A stretch of 64,000 bases of DNA from NCBI GenBank assembly GCA_047967505.1, contig CM106539.1. The stretch is one strand, 5' to 3'. Positions 43,701 to 50,085 of this stretch are shown here, in pieces. Below the pieces are notes generated by a model. It saw only the letters and a program-made list of their open reading frames with translations, made no database searches and was not told where the DNA came from. Made by a program: the position numbers and the translations under genes. The stretch is from Dipteris shenzhenensis (taxonomy: Eukaryota > Polypodiophyta > Polypodiopsida > Gleicheniales). Position 1 is the first letter of the stretch, and each line of letters starts with the position of its first letter.

Positions 43701-46192
43701 AGGGCAAAGGACGAGCTAGGGTTGCAGCTTTTTTTGGCGGCACTGGGCCACAGCCTATATAAGGGGCCCAAGGGTTCAATTTTCATTCACGCAAGTCAAA
43801 GCAGGTTTAGCTCTTCCTTGTTGGTTTGGATCCTTGATCGTGTTGCGGACGCGCACCTGCTTCTAGCGTAGCCTGGGTTCCCAGCGCAGTCCTAAGGCCC
43901 TCTGGGTGCCTTCTAATGGTATGGGACACCAGGAGGTTGTGGACTGGTTGGGTGTAGATGTTTGTGCTAGCAGCCCATGGCTGTGGCGGGTTGCTCGGAT
44001 TCTACGGGTCCTAGGCCCATGAGCGTGTACACAGTTGGTGGTGAGCATGCCTCCGCCTCTCTTTGTGGCTCTATGATCGGTGGTTTGTGCTTGTGTGTAG
44101 GTCCTGATTTCCAAGAGTGATCGTGGTCATGTCACCGATGCTCTAAAAAGAGCAAGTGGTAAGGCCTGAGAGAGGAAGAATATAGAGCAGCACACACAGC
44201 CCATTTTGTGTACTAGATTGAGTGGCTGCATTTGTGAGGTACATTGGGGTGCATCTTTTGTGTAGAGATTGTCCTAATGTATGACATGGTATTTTGGATG
44301 CCTATAGGGATGCCTTTAGACTCAATGCTTCCATACATCCAATTAGTGTGACATCATTTGAGGTATGATCGGTCCTCTTTTGGAGCATGATATATATGTT
44401 ACTCTCGGATGTCTACTTGGCTTTGTATTGTTTTTGCTATATTAGAAGACATCAAATTTCACCTTGTTAAATTTTGGTCCAAGTTGTTGCCTATTGATAT
44501 TACAAGCATTTTTATATTTCTAGCACTCCATTGCATTACTAGCGATTTTTTCTAGGATTTTTTACTTCGAATATTTTTTGGGGAGACTAAAGTGAAATAT
44601 TAGAGTCTTGTCATGGGTGAGTCTGCTTTTCATCTCCAGAGTTTAGACAAAAACTCTATTCTACTCCCAGTATTGAATGCAGATGGCATAGATCCCTACT
44701 GTGTGTGATTGAGTTTTAATTTTGTGGGTGATAGTCATGAGGTATTGTTTTTAGTTGGGCATGTTCCTGAATACACGTATATGGAAGTTTGACTTGATGA
44801 CCTCTCACTGAAGTTTGACTTGATGACCTCTCCTATTGATATTTTGATAGTTCTTAGTAATTTTAGTGGTGCATTGTCCTATAAAAACTGTCTTTTAAGA
44901 AATTTTGTACTTAGAACTCTTTGTTTGGGAGAGCTATTTTGTTGAGCTTAGCAAGACTCCGTATGAGGCAGAGGGTTTTGACGTCTATGTTTTCAATCCT
45001 GACTTTCATGAACACAACATTTGGGCTGAATTCGCTCCTTGCTAGAAGTCTTTATCGGATCTGTGCTTTGCTTATGACACTCGTATAACTTTTATTCTTT
45101 TGTTTCAATTAAACCTTGTTTTGTCGTCGATGTTTTGAATCCTGACTTTCCTCACGCACAACATTTGGGCTGAATTCGGTCCTTGCTAGAAGTCATTATC
45201 GGATCTGTACTCTGCTTGTGACTCTCGCATCAATTTTATTATTTCGTTTTAATTAAAGATCGATCTCTTTGCTTGGTTAAGGTGCTTGACTCCATGTCTC
45301 ATCCTGATTTTCTAATGCGCAACATTTGGGATCAAGTTGGTTCTTGCTGGGATTCATTATTGGATCTGTGCATTGCTTCTGAAACATTGCTTACTGTTTT
45401 TTTTTGTTTGAAACCAAGAATGCATGGTTATGTCTTTATGCTCACTTTGAGGATTGTAATTGCTTGCAGGTTAACATAGCTGAGATGAGTTATGAGGATT
45501 TGTATGAAATGTTTGGGCCTGGAGAAGGTGGGATTAAAGGTGCATCTGAGGCTTCTCTTGAAAAGCTACCGTGGTACACTGTCACAGAGGAGAATCGAAG
45601 GGATTCTACTCGAGAGATTATCTGTTGTACCATCTGCTTACAGGTATGACAAGTTCAAATAATGAGTTCTAATGTATCATTGTGACTTTGACGCCACATA
45701 GACCCTCTTTTATCTGTGTTGGTGATTGATGCTTATGTTTTTTGTGGGGATTGTATCGATAGGCTTTACTGGTTCAACACAGCTCTGTGTGCTTCTTAGA
45801 GATGCTGTCCCTAGCGTGCTTATCTTGGCTCTTATAATGAGGAATCATGTTCAGTTAATGAGATGAGATTGCATTGTTAATCTGCACAGCTATTTATAAT
45901 TTCTGTGATCTATTTAGGTCTCACCTATAGGCTTCTCTCTAACTTGATATAGGACTGCAGTTTGTTGTCTCTTGCTTTTGTCAGATAATTAGTTTCTAAG
46001 TATCTATCTGTTTTTTCTTGGATCTCATTGCTGCTTCACTAGAATGCTTCGTTTTTTTCCTCATGACAGGAACTGCAGCAAGGAGAAATTGCAAGAAGTT
46101 TGCCCCCTTGTCACCACGTCTATCATATGTCTTGTGTAGACAAATGGCTCTTGAGACATGGTTCTTGTCCTATGTGTAGACGAGATATTTAA
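25505..46192 (+). CDS. NIP-like RING-H2 protein with N-terminal RanBP2 zinc finger (5 exons, ~272 aa)
   Basis: Probable membrane-anchored E3 ubiquitin ligase of the NEP1-interacting-protein-like family. Joined exons give about 272 residues. Residues 6-25 form a RanBP2-type zinc finger (W6, C8, C11, N15, C22, C25). Residues 70-124 are glycine and alanine-rich and hydrophobic, including [11 protein letters not shown], the family's membrane segment. Residues 215-268 carry a KLP motif and then a RING-H2 finger: C227, C230, C246, H248, H251, C254, C265, C268. All introns are GT-AG and all frames join cleanly (phases 1, 0, 0, 0). The ATG at 25505 is the first ATG of the open frame and sits just before the zinc finger. 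A zinc finger at the N-terminus is not something I know from this family. RING and membrane parts are certain; the full transcript is inferred. Confidence 0.88.
26374..26552 (+). CDS. Exon 2: glycine-rich membrane segment
   Basis: The acceptor is GGATGCAG at 26366-26373 and the donor is GTAAGC at 26553. The exon encodes residues 87-146 and contains the family-typical [11 protein letters not shown] and VLEASRAYW motifs. Length plus the carried base is 180, keeping frame. Confidence 0.92.
26649..26732 (+). CDS. Exon 3: linker
   Basis: An 84-bp exon (28 codons) with acceptor GACTGCAG and donor GTGATA. It encodes [12 protein letters not shown] and ends HRWQ, the conserved stretch between membrane and RING parts. 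The next coding exon is 18.7 kb away. Confidence 0.92.
27418..27494. repeat. 37-bp tandem duplication
   Basis: An identical 37-bp unit starting AAAGGAAACTCAAACTCTGC is present at 27418-27454 and 27455-27491. Confidence 0.9.
27495..29700. other. Intron 3 sequence without recognised genes
   Basis: Apart from the microsatellite near 28.9 kb I see only short frames. A TATA-like AAATATAAAACC near 29335, followed by CT-rich sequence, may be the leader of the gag relic starting at 29709. Confidence 0.5.
28835..28915. repeat. TA/CATATG microsatellite
   Basis: An alternating TATATG/CATATA stretch of about 80 bp inside intron 3. Confidence 0.9.
29709..29965 (+). pseudogene. Retrotransposon gag relic, 5' piece
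   Basis: ATG at 29709 opens a frame starting [13 protein letters not shown], rich in polar helix-forming residues, as in the N-terminus of gypsy-type gag. A stop follows at 29922-29924. In the same frame the sequence then reaches the GAAGT target site at 29961-29965, where a chromovirus is inserted. The frame continues beyond the insertion at 38020. Confidence 0.6.
29966..30422 (-). repeat. 3' LTR of the chromovirus
   Basis: 457 bp, a near match of the 5' LTR. On the minus strand it is preceded by the polypurine tract GAAGAGGGAAGGAA (30423-30436). Confidence 0.95.
30435..30536 (-). pseudogene. C-terminal tail of the chromodomain
   Basis: The frame reads [25 protein letters not shown] and IEDADV then stop. 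The ATWE and FPDF..ED pattern is typical of chromovirus integrase ends. The polypurine tract and 3' LTR follow at once. Confidence 0.9.
30537..31756 (+). mobile_element. Probable solo LTR inserted in the chromovirus chromodomain
   Basis: About 1.22 kb interrupts the chromodomain. Pol sequence stops at [11 protein letters not shown] on one side and resumes with [15 protein letters not shown] on the other. The insert starts TGTAAG and ends near TAACA, and CATC is found at both junctions, consistent with a target duplication, though the exact ends are unclear. A TATATAAA box at 31219-31226 fits an LTR in + orientation. No primer site or coding region is present, so a solo LTR from recombination is the simplest reading. 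Confidence 0.65.
30754..31067. repeat. 157-bp tandem duplication within the solo LTR
   Basis: Units 30754-30910 and 30911-31067 appear identical, starting ACGTATGGATCTCAGGCAG, so the duplication is recent. Confidence 0.95.
31757..33110 (-). pseudogene. Chromovirus integrase and N-terminal part of chromodomain
   Basis: 32718-33110 holds the HHCC zinc-binding domain ([10 protein letters not shown] to CFSC). 31615-32733 begins with the catalytic core: Asp in MDFIVVLP, Asp in [12 protein letters not shown], Glu in [12 protein letters not shown]. It continues to [11 protein letters not shown] and a chromodomain-like [18 protein letters not shown] and [11 protein letters not shown]. Chromodomain sequence stops at about 31757 where foreign DNA begins; the frame beyond that is not part of the protein. 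Confidence 0.93.
33114..33680 (-). pseudogene. Chromovirus RNase H
   Basis: 33411-33680 has [17 protein letters not shown] with the first catalytic Asp and [14 protein letters not shown]. After a frame break, 33114-33395 has the later parts [20 protein letters not shown] and [10 protein letters not shown]. It removes RNA from RNA-DNA hybrids in intact elements. Confidence 0.92.
33690..34613 (-). pseudogene. Chromovirus reverse transcriptase
   Basis: A 307-residue open stretch carries the RT core: [14 protein letters not shown], then [36 protein letters not shown] and the catalytic FIDDILVFS, where the first position is F instead of the usual Y. Near residue 110 FCID is present twice in a row ([12 protein letters not shown]), a 4-residue duplication just before a conserved block. 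A stop separates it from RNase H. Confidence 0.93.
34764..36264 (-). pseudogene. Chromovirus gag and protease
   Basis: Gag fragments lie at 36010-36264 and 35464-35742. The longer piece 34764-35606 holds the zinc knuckle [13 protein letters not shown] (CX2CX4HX4C) and then the aspartic protease with active-site stretch [12 protein letters not shown]. Most plant gypsy proteases have D-S/T-G here, so the alanine in place of glycine is unusual and may inactivate the enzyme. Frame breaks separate the pieces. Confidence 0.88.
36265..37548 (-). other. Chromovirus leader between primer site and gag
   Basis: About 1.3 kb without recognised domains. It includes a T-run/A-run (36388-36417) that can fold back on itself and a frame at 36713-37165 that I cannot assign. 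Confidence 0.6.
37549..37561 (-). promoter_or_regulatory. Primer-binding site of the chromovirus
   Basis: On the minus strand TGGTATCAGAGCC lies two bases inside the 5' LTR and matches the initiator tRNA-Met 3' end. Confidence 0.95.
37564..38019 (-). repeat. 5' LTR of the chromovirus
   Basis: 456 bp; on the minus strand it starts TGTTACGCTC and ends GTTAACA. It is highly similar to 29966-30422, with few substitutions and small indels. Confidence 0.95.
38020..38465 (+). pseudogene. Retrotransposon gag relic, 3' piece (Retrotrans_gag)
   Basis: The frame continues from the 5' piece across the inserted chromovirus. It reads [19 protein letters not shown], then [14 protein letters not shown], and later [17 protein letters not shown], the core of the Retrotrans_gag family. 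Stops occur at about 38263 and 38302. It ends abruptly near 38463 where the truncated copia element starts on the other strand. The rest of this host element is missing. Confidence 0.85.
38463..39606 (-). pseudogene. Copia reverse transcriptase, truncated
   Basis: It begins with [20 protein letters not shown] and GTRWVYKLK. After frame shifts the catalytic [12 protein letters not shown] lies at about 38810-38845. 38458-38820 gives [19 protein letters not shown] and [19 protein letters not shown], the RT/RNase H junction, where the element ends. RNase H is absent. Confidence 0.93.
39680..40441 (-). pseudogene. Copia integrase core
   Basis: A 253-residue open stretch. Catalytic residues are Asp in [10 protein letters not shown], Asp in [11 protein letters not shown] and Glu in [10 protein letters not shown]. 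It continues with [18 protein letters not shown] and a [15 protein letters not shown] block, typical of copia integrase C-termini. Confidence 0.95.
40422..41250 (-). pseudogene. Copia protease and pre-integrase region
   Basis: The active-site stretch is [13 protein letters not shown]. The pre-integrase motif [19 protein letters not shown] follows at about 40690. A 65-bp tandem duplication (40565-40694) repeats this stretch and, not being a multiple of three, shifts the frame. Confidence 0.9.
41250..42150 (-). pseudogene. Copia gag
   Basis: Start [20 protein letters not shown] at 42150, then [15 protein letters not shown], the copia gag opening. A frame break occurs in the middle. 41250-41647 continues with [14 protein letters not shown] and ends in the zinc knuckle [14 protein letters not shown] (CX2CX4HX4C). 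Confidence 0.9.
42344..42463. repeat. 52-bp tandem repeat in copia leader
   Basis: Units 42344-42395 and 42396-42447 and a partial third start AAAAGCCCCAAATTT and contain GAGGGCAAATAGGCCAA. Confidence 0.95.
42482..42594. repeat. TGACTCAATGT repeats in copia leader
   Basis: Five or more TGACTCAATGT-like units at irregular spacing lie just upstream (minus sense) of the 52-bp repeat. Confidence 0.85.
42650..43245. repeat. TACGG-rich leader of the copia element
   Basis: About 22 copies of TACGG (mostly GTACGG or TGTACGG) lie in about 560 bp at irregular spacing. This is far denser than elsewhere in the window. It sits between primer site and gag. Confidence 0.9.
43287..43298 (-). promoter_or_regulatory. 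Primer-binding site of the copia element
   Basis: On the minus strand TGGTATCAGAAC lies one base inside the LTR, a one-base variant of the initiator tRNA-Met primer site. Confidence 0.9.
43300..43554 (-). repeat. 5' LTR of the copia element
   Basis: 255 bp with inverted ends TGTAGG and CCTACA. It contains short internal repeats around ACTAAGTGTCCTA. It is the only LTR copy of this family in the window. Confidence 0.85.
43555..44290 (+). other. Possible LTR-like promoter segment
   Basis: A poly-T run and CCTATATAAGGGGCCC (TATA at about 43756) resemble the promoter of the solo LTR at 30537-31756, which has a poly-T run and GGGGCCTATATAAAG. Weak further similarity continues downstream. No ends or primer site were found. 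Confidence 0.3.
44985..45400. repeat. ~145-bp tandem repeat, three diverged units before exon 4
   Basis: Three units share CAACATTTGGG, CTTGCTAGAAGTC or its variants, and ATCGGATCTGT. They start near 44990, 45130 and 45290. A smaller ~26-bp duplication of GAAGTTTGACTTGATGACCT lies at about 44786-44840. Confidence 0.85.
45470..45643 (+). CDS. Exon 4: linker and start of RING-H2 finger
   Basis: A 174-bp exon (58 codons) with acceptor TTGCTTGCAG and donor GTATGA. It begins [16 protein letters not shown], the direct family continuation of exon 3, and ends CCTICLQ with the first two zinc ligands. Confidence 0.93.
46070..46192 (+). CDS. Exon 5: rest of RING-H2 finger and stop
   Basis: The acceptor is CATGACAG at 46062-46069. 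The exon supplies six zinc ligands in CHHVYHMSC and CPMC and ends RRDI with TAA at 46190-46192. The protein ends just after the RING finger. Confidence 0.95.
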   Translation, partial: ELQQGEIARSLPPCHHVYHMSCVDKWLLRHGSCPMCRRDI

Positions 46193-46401
46193 TCTGAATA
46201 TCCTTGCCATTTTCAAGTGCTCCACCATCAAGTCAGGGCGTTCACACTGTATATATTTTGGGTTTTCTTGCGGCAGTGTTGCTGGTTGAGCTGAGCTGTG
46301 CTCTTTAATTTTGACCAAATTGTAATTTTCTGTACACAAGCATGTACTACACAAGCTCTTAGTACATGCAAAATCTCAGAATGGAAATGCAGGAAACAGA
46401 G

Positions 46402-46407
46402 AATAAA
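46402..46407 (+). terminator. Candidate polyadenylation signal
   Basis: AATAAA lies 210 bp after the stop codon in AT-rich sequence. This is a motif match only. Confidence 0.4.
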
Positions 46408-46499
46408 AAATTGTAACATTGTAGTACAGGGGAATGCCAAGTTTCATTGTGCATTGGCTCATCTCAGGGAAGGTTGTAAAGATTAGATCTCTCTCATTA

Positions 46500-47110
46500 T
46501 TTGCATAGGACGTGGATATGGAATTTTGTTAACTAATGGGCTATTTGGTGTGAGTTTAGCCCAAGCTTCAATGGTTTGGAAATCTTCTTGAGGGAACTCT
46601 TCATCAACACAGAAGTTTGTGTTCTTTGTTTCTTGTGCTCTTCTTCAGGACGAGGAGTTCCAAGGAAGATATTTTTGGCTAGTTGTGGATTGATTTACTG
46701 AAATTGTGAGACTTGTACAATGTGTTCAGACTCCTACTCAGCTTTTTTGACAGGCTCGTTCGGGAAGGAGTATTTGCCAAAGAGCAGTTATATTGGCTTC
46801 CTAAAGATATTGGCTTCCTAAAGTAACTTCTCCTGTTGAGTGTTGGATGCATTTGCAAAGTTTGGAAGCAATGACTCAGCTTTTTTGACAGGCTCGTTCG
46901 GGAAGGAGTATTTGCCAAAGAGCAGTTATCTTGGCTTCCTAAAGATATTGGCTTCCTAAAGTAACTTCTTCTGTTGAGTGTTGGATGCATTTGCAAAGTT
47001 TGGAAGCAATGAATGCCTAGTCTATACAGGTGCAGGAATCACGGCTGTATATTCTAGGTGTGGATGTAGATGAAGCTTTGAGGAGGGACTACTTGTAACA
47101 AAGGTAGTTC
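46500..47110 (+). pseudogene. Unidentified coding-like relic with 138-bp tandem duplication
   Basis: A 138-bp unit is repeated at 46736-46873 and 46874-47011. One frame reads FFDRLVREGVFAKEQL and WLPKDIGF in the units, and a later frame reads ESRLYILGVDVDEALRRDYL. This looks protein-like but I recognise no family, and stops interrupt it. It begins shortly after the 3' end of the RING-H2 gene. Confidence 0.35.
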
Positions 47111-47472
47111 AATCTCTTACCTCAAGCACTCCTTCTATCCCTACCCCTTGGTTTTTGTTTTCGTTTTTGCATCGTGTAAGCAGTAGGGTTTACTCAAGAG
47201 AGTCTACAATACTAGGAAAACAAATGGCATCTTTGCTTACATGAGAGCATTAGGGCATCTTTGCTTATTACTGAGTTTTCTTTCGTTTCTTAATGCTTCC
47301 CTCTTATAAAGACTCCTCCCTCTCATGATTCTTTATTCTTGCCCTCTTATAAAGACTCCTACCTCTCTCATTTTGCATTTTTCAAATAATCCAATGTTCT
47401 GAGATCGGATATGTGTCGAAAATCCATAGGAAACCTACTAATCAAAGATCATGGTGTTTTAAACAAGAGAAA

Positions 47473-47995
47473 AACCTTCACAATATCCTTATTTGAAGGG
47501 TGGGCTTCAAAGCCTGAAATGTTAGAAAGTTTGAATTTGAAAAAGGTTGTACTATATTGACAAAAGTGCAAATGTGAGAAATGATATGTGCACTTGTACC
47601 AAGTGCTATGGGCACTTTGATGTATGGTTGCAGTGCTTGGAGCGCATGGTGGTGGTAGAGCACGTCAATTGCACATTCTTCATATTGTGGACCTTTGTCA
47701 ACCACGGAGCATTTAGAGCCCTTGCAAGATCATGAGCTTTTGGGGTGTCAAGCTTGAAGGTTATTGTGCTTCACTTTCAGGATATCCTTCAAGTGAAGGT
47801 TGGACTTGGAATTTTGAAATCTTAGGAAAAAAGTTTGCATTTGAAAAGATTGTAGCATTGATAGTAACCTAAATGTGAGAATGATGTATGTACTAGTACC
47901 AAGTGCTATGGACACTTGAAGTAGGTTGTAATGCTTGGAGAGTGTGGTGGTGGTGTAACACTTAAATTGCACATTCTAGAGATTTTGGACCTTTG
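47473..47995. repeat. Diverged ~300-bp tandem duplicates
   Basis: Two copies, about 47473-47720 and 47776-47995, share AATGTGAGAA, ACCAAGTGCTATGG and TTGGACCTTTGT motifs. Part of a further copy follows the element at 50081. Confidence 0.75.
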
Positions 47996-48342
47996 TGAAG
48001 AAACATAGTGGTAGGGAGAGAAGCAAGCTAACACTAGGAAAGAAAAGGAAAGAAAGCAAACATAATGAAATGGAAATAAAATGGAAAGGAAATGAAAGCA
48101 ATGAACAAGTACTGACATGTAGACCAAAGTAGCTTATACTTCAATGAGTTTTGAGTGTTTTGATGACAACTGACAAGTACAATTCCTTTATAGGATAGGC
48201 ACACACAAACTAAGAACCAAATGTTTATGGGATTACTCCCAATATGGCACGTGACACTCCTAGATACCGAGTACTATAAAACTTATACTAGGACTCACTA
48301 GATTTTACTAAAATTGACTCAACTTAACTCCATTTCCCAACA
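47996..48342 (-). repeat. 3' LTR of family B
   Basis: 347 bp. It matches 49759-50080 but has an extra purine-rich stretch of about 20 bp (near 48037-48060) and other small differences. Confidence 0.92.
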
Positions 48343-49743
48343 CCCCCCACAAAGGAAAGGTGAGGAACTACTAGAATGGAACCTAGAACAATGTTTATGA
48401 TGGTCATCAGACTGTGCAATGCCAGAACTAGACATGGCTCCCATGCAATCTTAGAGGCTAAAGTCTAAGCATGGTTCAGAGGTCAAACTAAGCACGCTTT
48501 ACGTCCCAAACATGACTCAGAGGCTCATGTCTTATAAGGCATGGATGCATGACAAACTCAGAGGTCTAGGAAACCAGAGCACCAACATCCTGAAACTCAA
48601 ATGCCAGGCTTGATAGATAGACCCATCTAAGACCAATATAGAGTAGGTTCCCTCAATACATCCCCCCTTGGCTCCAAGGATTAATGAGGGACATGGAGCC
48701 ACACCTAAGAAAAAATAAACAAATGAATACATCAATTTAGGATGACTTTCCAAGGCAAAGAATCTCTACTCAGTTAAGAAAATAATAATTACATTCATTT
48801 TGGGAGACTACCCAAGGCAGAGAACTCGTAAAACATCTCCAAGTGGTTGCTTGCACTAATGTGCACATCCCCAGTCGATGATCATCATGCGCGAGAATGT
48901 CCCGAACGATATGTCGATGTTGGCCATGGGAGCAGCTATAAGGAGCAATCACATGATGACTCTCAAAATGTTGCAAAATGAGTCACCAAGATTGGAGTAG
49001 AGCCTCAAATTTGAGCAATTATGCCCAAAGAAGGCAAAATGCCAAAATGAATGTACAAAATAGTAATGAAATTACATGCATTTTGAAATATCCCCAAAAA
49101 ATTTACATGTCAAAGCCTTCAATAATGCCAAAAGACAACAAAAGTAGCCCTAAATTTTAGAAATTAGGGTTTTGTAGAAATTAAGAATTTTACAAAAAAT
49201 TAGGGTTTGGCAAAAAGCTGGTTGAAATGTGTAGAGTTGTAACCCCAAGTGCAGCTCAGGTCGAAAATCCCAAAATCCCTAAAAAAATTTCAAGAAATTG
49301 GAAAGTGCGAAATTAGGATAGTTTGGGCAGGCAGATCTTCATATACTCATAACTTTTCGTAGAGATGGCGGATTCACAAGATTTAAAAAGAAAATGTAGC
49401 TCTCAATGAGATCTACATTTTACTCTCTGGCTCGACTTCAAATTTGATGTTGTTTAGCCTGCAGAGACGTCGTGAAGGTTGTGACCCTTCTTTTTTTAAC
49501 GATTTTGGCATGGGTAGCTTCACTAGTGATGAGGAGACTAATTGTGGAAAGGGTGGGCTGGAAAACCACTCTGTGCTATTGATCACTGCAGCAAGAAACA
49601 ACTCACGAGCGAGGCTAAGGAGTAGAAGTAGAGGAGCTCAAGGGAGAAGAGGGCCTTCCAAGGAGGAAGAGGCTCGAGTAGCTTCATTGGCCTCCCTCAC
49701 TTCAACCTCTTGGAAAGGGAAGAAGAGACAAGGCTAGGAACAT

Positions 49744-49756
49744 GGCTCTGATACCA
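49744..49756 (-). promoter_or_regulatory. Primer-binding site of family B
   Basis: On the minus strand TGGTATCAGAGCC lies two bases inside the 5' LTR. Confidence 0.93.
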
Positions 49757-49758
49757 CA

Positions 49759-50080
49759 TGAAGGGACATAGTGGTAGGGAGAGAAGCAAGCTAACACTGC
49801 AAACATAATGAAATGGAAATAAAATAGAAAGGAAATGAAAGCAATGAGCAAGTACTCACATGTAGACCAAAGTAGCTTGTACTTGAATGAGTTGAGTGTT
49901 TTGACAAGTGACAAGTACAATGCCTTTATAGGATAGGCACACACACATAAAGTACCAAATGTATATGGGATAACTGTCGATATGACACGTGGCACCCCTA
50001 GACACCTACTACTATAAAACTCATACTAGGACTCCCTAGAACACACTAAAATCGACTCAACTTGACTCCAGTTTCTGACA
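49759..50080 (-). repeat. 5' LTR of family B
   Basis: 322 bp; on the minus strand it begins TGTCAGAAACTGGAG and ends CCCTTCA. Confidence 0.92.
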
Positions 50081-50085
50081 CTTTG

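Larger units (their letters stand above)
26733..45469 (+). other. Giant intron 3 (about 18.7 kb) of the RING-H2 gene
   Basis: The intron begins GTGATA and ends TTGCAG. It separates exons that carry adjacent parts of one conserved protein. About 14 kb of it (29.7-43.6 kb) is retroelement sequence, entered separately. Correct splicing across it is inferred from intact sites and frame, not shown. Confidence 0.85.
47996..50080 (-). mobile_element. Non-autonomous LTR retrotransposon, family B, CTTTG target duplication
   Basis: The 2085-bp element has LTRs 47996-48342 (3') and 49759-50080 (5'). It has a minus-strand primer site at 49744-49756 and a G-rich polypurine tract next to the 3' LTR (48343-48352). 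Flanks are perfect CTTTG duplications at 47991-47995 and 50081-50085. The 1.4-kb interior has no recognisable gag or pol; a + strand frame at 49444-49737 encodes arginine and serine-rich sequence of unknown meaning. It must have moved with enzymes from another element. Confidence 0.92.
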
